Shown piece by piece: positions 1 through 12,399 of a stretch of 64,000 bases of DNA. The notes under the pieces were generated by a model. The model was given only the letters and a program-made list of their open reading frames with translations. It was not told the DNA's origin and ran no database searches. The stretch covers positions 434,001-498,000 of the forward strand of contig OZ287696.1 in NCBI GenBank assembly GCA_965649825.1, written 5' to 3'. A program made the translations under genes and the position numbers. The stretch comes from Penicillus capitatus. Its lineage: Eukaryota > Chlorophyta. How positions within the stretch are numbered: position 1 is the first letter of the stretch; every line of letters starts with the position of its first letter.

Positions 1-607
1 AGATGGCGCGGGCTGGACGTCATCGTCGTCGCAATGGAGATTCCCATGGTCGCCGCCGAAGTTCAGGTCTTAGAGATGGCCCGCATGAATCTTGCTGAAT
101 GGAAGAACGCGCACCACAAGCACTCATCCGTTTCGAAGCCAAGCAAGTTTTTTCTTCACTTAGGTTTACTGTTAGAACATAGGCGTTGGTATCAGACTGA
201 AAATTCTCGAAGCAATCTTTTTAATGCGTCTCATGCAACAATTCAATCAGTCTTATTCGTGCCCTCACATTTACTAACTGTGCTTTTTAATACTGATACT
301 TTCTTGAAATCGCAGCTTTTGCTCAGAGAATCAAGTGAAACAAACGTGCTAAATGTGCAAGTTGCTTTACAAAACAAACCTCCTTTTTTCATGTTGTTTT
401 CGTGAATGATCTCATACTTTATGTCATGATGTCATCATGCCTCTTGTAATGATGTGGTATTTCATGTTCGGTTCCTCTTCCGCTCTTCAGTATCATGACA
501 ACACCGTCGTGGACCTGAAGCTGAAGTTGGAAGAAGAAAGGAAAAAGAGCGCGTCACATCATCACAAGAAGCATGACGACATTATAACGTCATGCTGCGT
601 AGTATAA
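1..607 (+). CDS. 3' end of an unidentified gene; product ends in a CaaX-like box
   Basis: The window opens inside an open frame (positions 1 to about 135) with a hydrophobic start (LDVIVVAMEIPMVAAEVQ). A final exon probably starts at 491 after an AG acceptor and stops at 605-607. It encodes 39 residues: a charged helical stretch (LKLKLEEERKK), a His/Lys-rich segment and the C-terminus TSCCVV. The last four residues, CCVV, fit a CaaX prenylation signal, and the basic stretch before it fits membrane anchoring. The intron between the two pieces would be about 350 nt, long for this genome, and its donor is not resolved, so joining them is inference. The family is not recognised. Prenylation is inferred from the motif only. 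Confidence 0.35.
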
Positions 608-610
608 AAA
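603..610 (+). promoter_or_regulatory. TATA-box-like element overlapping an upstream stop codon
   Basis: TATAAAAA at 603-610 is followed by a G-run. The TAA stop of the upstream final exon is 605-607, inside the element. No downstream gene could be modelled with confidence, so promoter function is inferred from the sequence alone. Confidence 0.3.
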
Positions 611-2435
611 GGGGGTTGGTTCTCAGACACGAATCTCGAATCTTGTAAAAAGCCCGCTCTATCATTTGTGTTTACTTTCACCTTGTATCAACACGAAGAA
701 GGAGTTTGCCAACCACTGATCTTTTCTATACTGTCACATCAAACTTGGAACATTAAAGCGTCAATTGACAAACGGACGATCTTTGTACTCAAGTTATAGC
801 TTTCGATGTAATACCAACTTTCAGTCATCTCTCCAGACCGATCCCATGAAGTAAGTTCTCTGTGTTTTTCTACCTGACTTTCTCTTCTGTAAGCATCGTT
901 CCATGCAAGAGCTCTGGGAAGCAAACCTTTTGGCGAGACAGGATTCCGCGGTCATCGACAATGACGGTGATTAGTAAGCAAAGGTGACAGGTATTACAGT
1001 TAATTGAATGTGTCTTGGCTAAGTCGATGAACAATGAGCATGCAAGGCATTTCATGAAGAAGCGGCATCAGAAAAAGGCTGTCCAGAGGCTGTCCACCTT
1101 CGCGCAGCTGTCCACGTCATGCTTTAAATTCTTAGTCTATCAAATAATGGACAGTCTTTGTTAATCGATACGCCCTCGTCGTCATTGGTTTTCAGTGTGT
1201 TTTCGCGCATTCCGACGGAATTTGTTGTGACAACATATCTATCACACCGATGTATGATAGACGCTTTCCTAATACAAAGCATAGAGAACCAACCAAGCAA
1301 CCAACCTGTATGGAGCCAATCGTGTGTGCTAAAAAAAGATCGTTAACTACGAGTGAAGCAAAAAATGCGAAACATAGAGAATGCCATTACATACCGTCGG
1401 TTTGGTTCGCTTTGTACGGATCGAACTCGTTTTCACAGAGAAGCCGAGGCATCAAAGAAGCCCGGAATTTTGGATTGAACGCACAAAGGCCCTTGCCTGA
1501 AAACCTTCCGATACCTTATTCCACTGCACGCCCGTCGCGAACCCATGCAACTAATCGACTCACGAACGTAACGTCTCTTCTGTTGCCCCCGACAAGCAAA
1601 ACAATCGGAACTTTGTCTCGAATGGGCGCTTTCCAATCTCGTCGACAGCCCAAAACAAACGACACAAACCTGTCCCTTGGCGTCCAACCGTCCGACCACA
1701 CTACAGTTCCCGCGTTCCCTAGACCAACTCCCAACGCCTTGGCACTCGACCTATCGCAACATGCAAACCCCGTGGAGCGAGGTACCATCTCTTCTAGTTT
1801 ACCGTCTCCCATGTGGAAACCAACGTCTTCCTCAAGCCGACAACGGAAGAAAGAGAAGTTTGTGGGATTTATATGGGCTTTTGAATAACAAACCAGCCCG
1901 GCAAGCCGACTACGAAGTCAATGCTTCTGTCCTCGCGACTTCGCCGCGTGTCGTAGAGTCCTAGATTATAGACGACTTGCTCCGCACCCCGCTGTAGGTG
2001 CTCCGCTTGCTCCCCTTAACGGAACTGGTCAAGACGCTCCTGGAAGGTCGGGTATAACGGTGAATAAGGGACAAATGCGTGCCGAATGTCACGCTCGGCG
2101 TCGTTGTCGGTTAGAATGGCAAGAAAAATCGAGACAAGTGTCTTACCACGGAAAAACAACAAGTTCACACATAGTGAATACTAACTAAGCCTCTTATTCA
2201 GTCTCGGCGACGCGACTTTATAGACAGATGCGTCAGCTCATCGCCAGAAGCGGAGAAAAGGACCCTTTCGCGGCTCAAAACCCATCTGACAAGACTCAAA
2301 CACCCCCTCCCGACAGATGATCCATTGACAACATGGCAGTCCCATCGACAATGAAAATCTTCGCGACAGTGACGTCGTCGGTTTCCTTCGAATGAGAGGA
2401 TTTACAGAAATGGTTCGAAAAACAGGATAGGGTCA
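611..2435. other. Stretch with no confident gene
   Basis: Open frames here are short or of low-complexity composition. The longest, 1250-1888 on the + strand, is rich in Ser, Thr, Pro and Arg and matches nothing I recognise. A short ATG at 847 is followed after two codons by a plausible GTAAGT donor, so a spliced small gene near 840-970 cannot be excluded. No tRNA-like or hairpin structure was noticed. Confidence 0.4.
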
Positions 2436-4348
2436 CTACTTACGCATTTCCCACATCTTGCTACTGTCTTGAGCAGGTCGCATTCCGAAAAGAGAAGTCA
2501 TAGATGCAGCATTAGCGAATTCTGTACCGGAGGACGGTGCAAAGCTAGTCGAAAATCCACTCTGCTGGACAAATCCGCCACCATAAGGTTGTCCACAGAC
2601 TCCTTGGAAACTGCCTTGAGATGCGAACGCCGCAAAACCGCCGCCAATGGCGGCAAACTTTCCGAATCCCCCTTGATTGGAACTACCACCATCACTTGCA
2701 CTGATGTTCGGTGGGCACAGAGATCCCAGTTGAGGTGCCACACTGTTAAGGCCGATGTTTGCACGCGGGACAGATGGCTGTCCAAAGGCAGCGCCTCCTG
2801 CGATGCTGGATGCTTGCACCTGTTGTGCCTGGATTGGCGCTTGAAAGAGAGACGGGTGATGGCCAGGTCTTGATTGAGGCGCAAACATTGAGGGCTTTGG
2901 TGCCTCCGAAGAGACAGCTGTCTGAAACGCAGGACTTTCTCCAACTCCCCTCGTCCTGGGCACTTCGGGTGCATCTGGCTTTGGCTCTTTGACTTTCTCT
3001 GCCGTTTGGGATACCGTAGACGGAACGGAGGTCTCCTTTCGAGCGACCGGAGCACTCGAAGCGCTCTTTTGTGCGGTCGATTCGAATCCCATCTTTGACA
3101 TTTCCTGCAGCACCTTCCGTGCATCGGCTTCTCGCGTTTCTGTAGATGCCTGTTGTTTCTCTCCTTTCAATACTGGTGGCGTTTGGGTCGAAAACAGAGA
3201 GGCAGGACGCGGAGCAGTTGGCGGCTTTTTAGGACAAGAGCTTCTCGCCTTCAGGGGTGATGGTGAGCGATCGCCCTCCGAAGGTACTGTTCCTGATGCC
3301 GACTTCGATTTCTTGGGCACCCACTGGACTTGATACAACGAATCAGCGACGTTCCCTTCCCTCCTCTTCTCTACTTTCAATGCCATGTCCCAGAGCGGAT
3401 GCAAATCCGCTGGGCTCTTGGCGGATGTCCTTCTGGGTTTCACGGAAGCAGGAGGCACATTCTCTGAGAGCCATTCGGGCAATGGCTTCTTTGTAAAGAC
3501 GACAGATTTGCTCTCCTCTCTTCGTGTCTCTCCTCCTGCACTTTGATGGTTGACATCGCGAAAATGCATCTCCCTTTCGTCGGCCTTCTCCCCGGCATGC
3601 TTTTGGAGACGGCGCAGGAGCTGCTTCCCAGTGACCACTTTTCTGAGCAGCTGTTCCTGGTATTCCATGAAATGCATCCCTCGATCAGCCGGTTTCTCCC
3701 CTCGGAAACGCATTTCGACAAGCATTTCCAGCATTCTCCTCTTCTCTCTGCGCAAAGTGCTTAAGCACACGTCCAATCTCTAAGGACACGTCAAATCAGA
3801 AACTAGGACGGTTGTTCGGACAAACGACAACCTCGATCAGCTGAATATGCCTGGCCCTGTCTTCCTCAAACTGCTTGTGCGCTTCCAGAGTCATGTCCAT
3901 CAGCTCCTGCGGCGCCGACATCGTGCGCCTCGATCCGAAAATGACACGATTGTACCTTATTCGTTTTTTGCGGCGCCAAAGTGGCCGACAGAGCTTCCAG
4001 GAATGCAGGTTGTTGCGTCTCTTCCTGCTGAACGATGGGAGCTGTCGCTGTCTCCTTGTGGTCCTTGTGGTCCTCGCTTTCGGTCTCGATGTCGCATCTC
4101 TCATCACTGTGGATGCGTTTAAAATCGACAGATTCCACGGGAGAGTCTTCGGGGAGTCTCTTTTCGTCTCCCTCCGTCGTTGAGGTTGAGGAGTGGCTGG
4201 ACGCGTTTGAACCGCTTCCAATTTGCAACGTCACGTGGTCGGCTGTCTCGTCCACTAGGAGTACCACGTCGAGACGACATTTGTACCCTGAGATAACACT
4301 CTCTGCTGCGTTCATGTGAGTACAAACGGCGTTGTTACGTGATTCCAT
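2436..4348 (-). CDS. FG-repeat nucleoporin-like protein (Nup214/Nup159-type C-terminus)
   Basis: Probable role is a nuclear pore component whose FG repeats bind transport receptors. The model starts at ATG 4348 (MESRNNAVCTHMNAAES) and has three exons joined by introns of about 50 nt. The first part is acidic and Ser/Thr-rich, the middle is a predicted coiled coil, and the last 200 residues are low-complexity with spaced GF, GFG and LFG motifs (GGFGKFAAIGGGFAAFAS, MTSLFGMRP). A Pro/Lys/Ser-rich linker lies between. This order (acidic region, coiled coil, FG tail) fits nucleoporins anchored by a coiled coil. No N-terminal beta-propeller is present, so it is not full-length Nup214. It could be another FG protein or an RNA-associated low-complexity protein. 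Confidence 0.45.
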
Positions 4349-4601
4349 TACGAGTCGTTCGACTTAGACGAACGAACCTCAACCGTTACAGACACGACGC
4401 GTTTTTCGGCGTCGAATGCTCGAAACGCGAAAGCGACAAGCTCCTTTTAAGGAACGAAGGATGATGGAGTTAACGGACGGATGTTGCAACGCGGATCGGA
4501 TCTGTGGAAACGTCCTTGTATGACGAGAGTCGGGTGATGATGACATCCGGGTACGGGCATTTCGAGGGTCTGTCCTTGATCTATGTAAGAGTGAGAACTG
4601 T

Positions 4602-5242
4602 TCAGTGCCGCGTGAGTTCCCATCTCAACGTTTTCAACTGACGCGCACACGTCGCTTCATCGATCCATCCTTCTCGAATTCCTTCGTCGATCCATTCGAG
4701 GACATCTTCCTGGAAGGTACATTCCATCAGCAGCGCGGCAGGAAGACAGGGAAAAGATGACTTGCTGCAGGGCGGGTCTGGATGCGTCGAACGTTGAGAG
4801 CACTTCCAAGACATCCAGGATCATTGGGATCAACTCTGAAGACAGGAGAAGCCGTTCCAATCAGAAAACACATACGAGCTGGCGGGCAACTTCGATCTGT
4901 TTGGGAATCGAGCAGCATCTGACATTTTTTGACGAGAGATACTTCGACGACTTTTCTGGCACCGTTCTCTGTCCGGATCAGCCTCTTCATGCGTGAGAGG
5001 CCAATTCGCACAAAGAACGGATCTTCTGAATCCAACAGACCCACGGAATGTATCAAGGTGTATTCCCCTATCCGTCCATCGCCCGAAGGAATCTCTCTTG
5101 GGGCAGGAGAAGGTCGAGCGTACGTACCGACGTAGGAATAGACTCTGTAACATCCAATGGCTAAGAGACAGAGGGCAAAGTATTTGACAGCTTGAACGAA
5201 TGGATCTTGAGGAGTGTCTTTGAGCTTCATGCGCGTTCTCAT
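4602..5242 (-). CDS. Small single-pass membrane protein, unknown function
   Basis: Not recognised. The first in-frame ATG is at 5242. A hydrophobic segment near residues 22-40 (YFALCLLAIGCYRVYSYVG) is a likely membrane anchor. The rest is soluble and helical with repeated Leu-rich stretches (LIPMILDVLEVLSTFD), suggesting an armadillo-like or helical-bundle domain. Two short introns are inferred, with the frame continuing through LQQEDVLEWIDEGIREG to a stop at 4602. The open frame extends upstream of the ATG to about 5323, so a further 5' exon with an organelle-targeting sequence is possible. The 250 bp between this gene and the nucleoporin-like start hold no other clear frame. Confidence 0.4.
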
Positions 5243-5512
5243 AGAGAGAGACCGATTCAAGACAGGCGAGGCAACGTTGGCATTTCTCCGACCCGCGATC
5301 CCCAAAGCCTCTCTAAGCACCACTTGTCAAAATCCTGCAGCCCGCTCGTTGACACATGCCCGATCCCGGTGCCAAGAATGCGCCGGTGGACATGAGTAAG
5401 CAGTCTCTGTGATGTCCGACGAAGCATTTGTAGTACGGCGGCTGGGGTGGATGTGACGCTGTTGGGAAGGACACGTTAAGGAAGTCGATGGTCGTCGTTT
5501 GTCCATTCTCTG

Positions 5513-7859
5513 ATGCTGGCAGAAACGAAGCAGAGTTCTATTGTACCCGTCGGGGAGGTGAAGACGGTCACACCGTCTCTCCCCGTTGCTCCCTCAAATG
5601 ACGCCCTGCGTCCGGCAACGCAGACGGGCGCTATTGGCGTTATCCTGCCGCCACACGATATTCGTGGAATAGCCGACAAAACAGCTCAATTCGTCGCGAG
5701 AAACGGTAAGCGGCAACACTTGTATGGAAACCGCAAGACGACGTATTAAATGCAGGTATTGTGTTTGAACAGCGTGTCAAAGAGAATGAGAAAGGAAATG
5801 CGAAGTTCAACTTTTTGAAAGAGGACAGCCCCTATCATGCCTATTACAAACAAAGAGTGAGTAGAACCTGGCACTTCTACTCCAAAGAGTGGATTCAATC
5901 GTCCTATAGGTACGTGACTTTATGGAAGGAGGAAAGAACGTGACCGTCTTCATTCCTCCAGAAAAGAAGCAGCAGGCTGCGAAGGAAACGCCGACGGTCC
6001 CACGAGTGTTGCACAAACCGGAGGCGGATCGATACAGCGTGATGCGATAAGGGGCAAGATCCGAGTGTCCTGACGGCGTTGCTGGTTTAGGTTTCTGTGC
6101 CAGAAGGCCTGACGGCTCTGGATTTGGATGTTGTGAAGTTGACGGCGCAGTTTGTTGCTCGTAACGGCAAGAGCTTCTTGACTGGCCTGGCAAGCAGAGA
6201 ACATTCGAATCCTCAGTTTAATTTCTTGAAGCCGACACACAGCATGTTCAGTTTCTTCACGGCACTCTGTGATGCCTACTCCAAAGTTCTGATGCCTCCC
6301 AAAGATATGCTGCACAAGCTGACGAAAGAGAGCAGCGATCGACAGGCAGTACTTGAAAGATATCTCAGACGATTGGAATGGGAACAGGCGAGAGAACGCG
6401 AGGAAAAGGAAGCGGCAGATGCGGCAGAAAAGGAGAGAATTGCGATGCAGCTCATTGACTGGCACGACTTTGTGATCGTGGAAACGATCGATTTTCATCA
6501 AGATGAAGATGCGGATCTGCCATTACCGATGACGCTGAAGGATGTCATTGCCCTGAACAAAGCACATATTTACGAAAACGATCGCGGAGTCGAGAAGAAG
6601 CCGCCGTTGCCAGAGACGACGACAGATATTCCGATGGAAATCGAAATGGATCACGAAGAGAGAAACCTCGTGGCAGCTGCCACCGTCGATGAACCGACAG
6701 AACTCAGAGTCGTGGGTACAGAGGTGGTCGAAGCCGAGACGGACGTCCCCATCAAAGTCATCAAAAACTATAAGAGAATGGTAAGCAGTGTGCGCATCCT
6801 GGTGAATTTTTTCCACTGACACAGATGTTTAGGATAAGAAACTCCAAGGAGATAACAATCCCAGTGAGTTTGTGGTGTCTCCCATTACTGGAGAGTTGGT
6901 GAAGATCTCGGAGATGGAGAACCACATGCGCGTCTCACTCATCGATCCGCGATGGAAAGAACAGAAGGAAGCAATGATGGCGAAGATCAGGGAGACGACA
7001 AAGGCAGACGACAGCGAAATTGGCCAGAACCTTCTCTCCCTTGCCAAAACGCGGCCTGACATATTTGGTATGCACTCTGCTGCAGCATGCCATAGTTTGT
7101 TATTTGTGATGACTAGGGTCGACACAAGAGGAGGTGAGCCAAGCTGTAAAAGCGTCGATTCGTGAGAAGATATTGTCTGGGCTTCATAGACCAGTCGTCT
7201 GGGATGGAGTGACACAGAGTGGGCAGGTATTGGAGACGCAGATCAAGGCGATTCAAGAATCGAAAATGCAAGAAGAAGCAAGAGAAGCATCCTCTTCTTC
7301 GCATTTACACGCAGCACCAACCATCATTCAGCCACCAGTAGCTGCATCTCCAGGTGTCGTGTTGCGTCATCCTGTGCCTCCTGGCGGCATGGCTTCTGTG
7401 ATATCTCCCACGCCGATGCAGCCTATGACAACGCCGCGACCCATGATAAACCAAATGCCGCAGCCCATGGCGCCAGTTGGCATGGCATCACAACCACCTA
7501 TGCCTGAAGAGCCCGAACCGAAGAGACAGCGCACGGAGTTTGTTCTGCAGCCTGAAGAGGAATTCATTGCGAGACTTGGGGGTGGTCCATCTCGTGTCCG
7601 TGTGCAGTGCCCTTCCGTCGATGGCAATGAGAAATTGATTGGTCAGTTACTGGAGGTCGAAGTCGAGTCGTTGATGGACAGCGTTGGACATGTGAAGAGT
7701 ATCGTGGCTGATGTGACTGGCTTGCCTCCCAATAAGCAGAAACTGTCGAGGGATGGTGTTGGATTTCTCAAAGACGAATTCTCTTTGGCGCATTACAACG
7801 TGAGTGATGATATTATTCTGACACTTGGCATTAAGGAACGTGGACGGCGAAAGAAATGA
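5513..7859 (+). CDS. SF3A1: Splicing factor 3A subunit 1 (SF3A1/Prp21)
   Basis: U2 snRNP component required for prespliceosome assembly. The model has six exons with introns of about 50 nt. It shows two SURP domains: the first has DKTAQFVARNG and KFNFLKEDSPYHAYY, the second LTAQFVARNGKSFL and FNFLKPTHSMFSFF. A charged helical region follows (ERYLRRLEWEQAREREE), then the VIVETIDF stretch, a conserved block before the Pro-rich segment (MENHMRVSLIDPRWKEQ) and a C-terminal ubiquitin-like domain (LPPNKQKLSRDGVGFLKDE) ending in a basic tail (ERGRRKK). The order and length of about 690 residues match the family (human 793). The start ATG at 5513 is the first in frame, and the protein looks complete. 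The last intron before exon 6 ends in TGTGATGACTAG. Confidence 0.93.
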
Positions 7860-8326
7860 CTCGACCTTCGGATAATGTCTCGTTCGTGTGTTTTGGACAC
7901 CATTTAAACCTCGAGTATGGTGAAATAGAAAGAGAAACTAGGTTTCCACATACAATTAGGGTTTCGACTTTCGGCAGCATCGACAGTTTCACGAGCAGCT
8001 TGTTCTTACTTTCGCCTTTAAACAGATTCCCGATCGTGTGGCAAAATGCAACGTGATCTGATATTCTGCTATCGATCGACCATGTTTTGCACGAGCAGAA
8101 GAGATTTGAGGAGAGCACACAGACACCAGAGTCTTGTATTCAGGTGTATTGGGGTGCGGGCATCCTTTACTGTGCAACTCGTCCGTCCTGCAAAAGTCCA
8201 TTTAGCTGTACGCTAGTTAGAAACTGGCAATCCATCGAAGGAGGTTCAAGCAAATGCGGACGTTCCAATCGCCCGATACAGAGTTGAGGTCGTTGTTGTC
8301 ATGCTGGACAGTTGTCACATCAGGTA

Positions 8327-8518
8327 ATGACGACCACGGACGAGGTTAGGGTCGCATCTCGAAGTGACATGCAGCCGGAGCAGCCACCGCAGCCACAGCC
8401 GCATAAGAATGTGAACAATTTTCTTCAGCAACAGATGAATGAGATCACGAACGCGATGAAACTCCATTCAGATCTTTGCAATGGTCTACAGAAGCCCCCT
8501 TTCCTAAGCGATAAATGA
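8327..8518 (+). CDS. Short Gln/Pro-rich hypothetical protein (63 aa)
   Basis: An intact ATG-to-stop frame encodes a small protein with a Pro/Gln-rich first half (PEQPPQPQPHKNVNNFLQ) and an amphipathic helical second half (QQQMNEITNAMKLHSDLC). The sequence just upstream, TTGTCACATCAGGTAATG, sits at the start; an upstream non-coding exon is possible. It lies between SF3A1 and the first ankyrin/U-box gene. The family is not recognised; small helical subunits of larger complexes can look like this, but that is speculation. The 470 bp between SF3A1 and this frame hold no other supported gene. Confidence 0.35.
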   Translation: MTTTDEVRVASRSDMQPEQPPQPQPHKNVNNFLQQQMNEITNAMKLHSDLCNGLQKPPFLSDK

Positions 8519-9059
8519 ATGACTTATTTGATCGTGTTTTGGAAGGCGAGTGAGTGTCTCATTGAATGGATTCGTCTGCGGAAGATTCCCTCTCCATCTG
8601 ACGGTTTTTACGCAATGTGACAACTTTCTTTGACGCTGTTATGAATCTAAATTAGCCACATTTTCGCGTGGCGGATAGACAACTCCTATCTCCGCTGAAG
8701 ATAACTGAAACTGTTGGGCTATATCGGCTTCAGATATGAAGAGGTTCCTTCCGCAATCTCGGAGTCCGCGGCGCGCAAACAGTTCAAATGAAGACGTGAA
8801 CGGCGTCTTCGTTGATGTTGTCCTCACTCTTTCTTTTAGGCCGGACATAGAACACAGAACAGTGCCCAGCTCAACAACTGGAGAAGCGAAAGTCTCCCAA
8901 GTGTTCAACGATGTAACAGACTCGGATTGAGACGTCTCTTATTGACGTCGGTGTGCAGCTGATTCGCACAGAAGGGAAGCTACGGAAGAAAACGAGATCG
9001 CAAAGCAAATTGACGCTGTTTTATGTCTGGACGGAGTCGATTCCGCGGACCGTTTAGCC

Positions 9060-10988
9060 ATGCTGCAGAGTCTGAAGGAAGATGCCATCAACGCCGGGGA
9101 GGAGACGGCCACCAGACATGTCACTGAGGCTATGTCGACTGTAAACAAGACTAGGAATAGTAACGTAGGGCATGCAGCACACGTTGACCAGGTAGGAACC
9201 GCCACGTGCCGTCGCGAAAGAAGCACCCGTCCATTGTCATGACAGAAACCACCTTCAACTGCGGCGACAAGAGCGAACGAATAATGTCATAATGTTTCTG
9301 TGTAGAGATCTCGTCAATCCTTGCACAAAGCTGCTGCGAAGGGGGATATGGAGATGTTAAGAGTGTTGCTGGATCATGGTGCGTTGGTTGATGAGAGAGA
9401 TGATGATGGATGGACACCACTGTTCTGCGCCTGCCGGGGAGGCCATCTTCCAGCCATTCGCCTGTTGTACAAGAGAAAAGCCGATATCAATGCAAAGGCA
9501 ATCACAGGGGCCACCTGCTTAATGATAGCCGCGAAGAAAGGACACTCTTCCGCCCTTCACTTTCTGATCAGCAGAGGAGCAAAGCTGGATGCGGTAGACA
9601 AAAATGGGTGGACAGCTGTACACTACTGTGCCCTGAGTAACCATTCTTCGTCAGTCAGTGTGCTTTTGGAAAGCGGATCGCTGGTCGATGCCAAAGCAAA
9701 AGTTCTGCGAACTCTCTGTGTTTCTGTGTAATGTCGTCATTGCGTGTAGGATGGGATGACACCATTAATGATTGCAACAAAAAAGCGGAATGGAGACATG
9801 GTGTGCACTCTCGTGGAAAGGGGTGCTGACGTCAATCAGACAGAGCACAAAAGCCACACAGCTTTGCATATTGCTGCGATGGATGGAGCTGTTAGCTTTG
9901 TTCATCTGCTTCTGGTAATGGGAGCAAATGTCCTTCTGAAAAACGATGATGGGCATACTGCATTCGACTGCGCCTGCATTGAAGGCAGACTGGACGTTGT
10001 GGAAGCATTTGTTGAGAATGGGAGATCCAATTTGGCGATTCCATCCATCAATGGGACACATCCACTCTATCTAGCTGTCAAGAAAGGCCACGACGCGTTG
10101 GCGTCCTATCTTATCGACAACAATGCCCCTGTGGATCTTCCAACTGTCTCAGGGACTACACCTCTCATGGTTGCCGTGATCCACGATCACCTAAACTGTG
10201 TCAGACTGTTGCTGAAAGCCAATGCCAATGTGAATGCGGAAAGAGAAAACGGTTGTTCAGCTTTGATCCTTGCTGCCAAAAATGGGAATCCTAACATCGC
10301 GCACATGTTACTGGACCACAACGCAAACATCGATGCTGTCAATGGCGTACATGTCTTTTCAGACCAAACATCTCTCTGTGACTCTAACGCTTTAGGAGAA
10401 TGAGACTGCGCTGTACACCGCGTCATCTCTTGGTCACACCAGGATTGTTCGCGCATTACTAGACAAAGGAGCTGATCCCAACATCAAGACCAACGTGAGT
10501 ATTCCGCTGGAATTCTGAACCTTCATCATTCTTTGTCTTAGTCGGGTGCCGTTGCTTTACATGTGGCTGCCCAGGAAGGACGCATTAAGGTCGTGCGGCT
10601 ATTGGTGAACAACGGGGCGGATCTGTCTGTCAAGACACATGAATCGCATACAGCCTTACACCTGGCCACTGTCCAGCAACGCACAGAAACAATCAAGTTT
10701 CTCTCTGCCGCAATGAAGACGGCTCAATCCTCGGTATCCTGTTCGCAAAATCTGGCGGAGCTCGAAGACACGCTCTGCTGTCCAATCACGCTGGATATCA
10801 TGGAGGATCCTGTCATGGCAGGCGATGGTCACACATACGAACGAACTGCCATCACTACATGGATTCAGAATCGTGGCAAGTCGCCTGTGACGCAGCAGCC
10901 TCTTACCATCGAAGGCCTTATTCCAAACCTCGCCATGAAGCACCAGATTGAAATGTACAAAACAAACCGCCATCCACGGGACTGTTAA
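9060..10988 (+). CDS. Ankyrin-repeat U-box protein, first tandem copy (putative E3 ubiquitin ligase)
   Basis: About 12 ankyrin repeats are visible (for example GWTPLFCACRGGHLPAIRLL, GHTAFDCACIEGRLDVVEAF). A C-terminal U-box follows: LCCPITLDIMEDPVMAGDGH, then TYERTAITTWIQNRGKSPVT. U-boxes recruit ubiquitin-charged E2 enzymes and ankyrin arrays bind the substrate, so a ubiquitin ligase role is inferred. Introns follow codons for HVDQ (acceptor near 9307), DAKAK, AVNG and IKTN. The start is uncertain: ATG 9060 is in frame, but the frame is open and protein-like upstream to about 8965 (EIAKQIDAVLCLDGVDSADR), so an earlier exon is likely. The gene is closely related to the copy at 13180-15435. 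Confidence 0.8.
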
Positions 10989-11798
10989 TAAGACGGCCCA
11001 AAACACATGAGAGATGGAGGCGGTATACTTCTGCACGGGAGTTGTTTGCACCTGGACCGACTGACTCTCTGCAGAGGTTCTCTAGTTTTCAATATCGTCT
11101 TCTGTTTTTCGTCCATCCAAGCTTGCCGAAACAAGATTAGGAGTGATATTCTACTAGTGCTCCTCTTGCTGTGAATGCCTCGTATCTTATACAAACGGGA
11201 TTTTAATGCGAACCACTATATTTTGTTGCAGCAGGTGTCTTTAAGAATCGCATTATGTGTATCGTACATCGACATATCACAGAACCAAAGATATTCAAGT
11301 GCTTTCGATCTTGATGGCTATTCTCATTCCTTTGCGTGAACATTGAAATACATCAGGCCAATGCTTCTTCCGTCGACGATCGAGAGTATTGCACGCACTG
11401 GTGGTTTGCTATCCGAAGCGGGAGTATGCATCTAAGACTATGGAAAAAGCAGTCTTTTGATGTGACAGTTGCGGTGTCACGCGACGGAATGCAAATCCTT
11501 AATCGCGTACCACGCCGCATGTCATTGTATCCTACGCACAACAACCTCTTTCAGTATAGACTGCGACGCACATAAGCCATTAACGACCTTTCGGCAACAC
11601 ATATTTGGCTCTTGTAAAAACTGTCATGAGCTTTGGCCAAAAAAGTTCTTTCGCAGTTGTTCTCGCAACAATCATCAAATCAACATTTATGACGTATAAA
11701 ATGCATTGCCGTCGAACGGAGAAACCATTCTTCTTCGCGTGTTTTTGCAACAGCAACGAGCACATCGTCGCCCGCGTGTGTTTAACGTTTTGTCTAGG
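10989..11798. other. Intergenic stretch with a TATA box
   Basis: No supported coding frame. TATAAAA at 11695-11701 lies 98-104 bp upstream of the ML-domain start codon and is its likely core promoter. The remainder is AT-richer sequence with only short, unstructured frames. Confidence 0.5.
11695..11701 (+). promoter_or_regulatory. TATA box of the ML-domain gene
   Basis: TATAAAA 98-104 bp upstream of ATG 11799, the expected distance for a short 5' leader. Confidence 0.45.
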
Positions 11799-12399
11799 AT
11801 GCATTCCGTGTTCTGTTTTTTGCTCCTGTTATCCGTCGGTTGGTTGTCCGCCGCCAAAGAAGTCCCCTTTATCCAATGCGACGATACTCTTTTCGTTCCA
11901 GAGAAAATCATTTTCGTTCCCTATCCGCCGAAACCAAAGGCCGACTTGTCCATATTCGTGACGGGCGTTCTCAGTTGAGCATCGACCTTCGAACAAGCAT
12001 GTCGATGATGGGCTATTGTGTGCAAAGGCAGTAATGTGACCGGAGGAGCTTTGGCGGCTTCCTTCTATCCATTGGGGAAAGACGTGAAACCGTGGACTTC
12101 GGACTTCGTCGATATCTGTTCCGCGTTTCCTTGCCCCCTCGAAGCCGGGTTCAGAGATTTCGAAATCCGTGGCGTGTTGAGAGACGACCTCCCTAAAGTA
12201 CGCATTCCTGCCTCCATGTTCGTCTCCACTGAATCAATTCTCGCAGGGACAATACATTGCCAGATTCGTAGCTGTAGATGACTACGCTCGACCATTGGCA
12301 TGCGTCGTCTTCCTTGTCGAAGTGGACGCTCATGCTAAGTCATCTACCAAAGATGCCCAACACGAGATGTCTGCAATGAACTTTTTCGTGCAGACTTAA
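11799..12399 (+). CDS. Secreted ML-domain (MD-2-related/NPC2-like) lipid-binding protein
   Basis: ML proteins bind sterols or phospholipids in the secretory or lysosomal lumen. ATG 11799 opens a clear signal peptide (MHSVFCFLLLLSVGWLSAA), followed by an ML domain: VPFIQCDDTL, a strand ending TGVLS, DICSAFPCPLEAGFRDFEI with the conserved C-P-L-E-A-G block, then GQYIARFVAVDDYARPLACV and VVFLVEVDAHA. Two introns of about 50 nt are inferred, one after TGVLS and one between DDLPK and GQYIA; both keep the frame and rejoin family-consistent strands. Length is about 165 residues, normal for the family. Three or more Cys fit the usual disulfides. The exact lipid is unknown. It interrupts the pair of ankyrin/U-box genes. 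Confidence 0.8.

Noticed and set aside
1250-1888. 212-aa open frame on the + strand
   Set aside because: Ser/Thr/Pro/Arg-rich text with no family resemblance, overlapped by long frames on the other strand (1433-1699, 1516-1812), the mark of GC-biased non-coding sequence.
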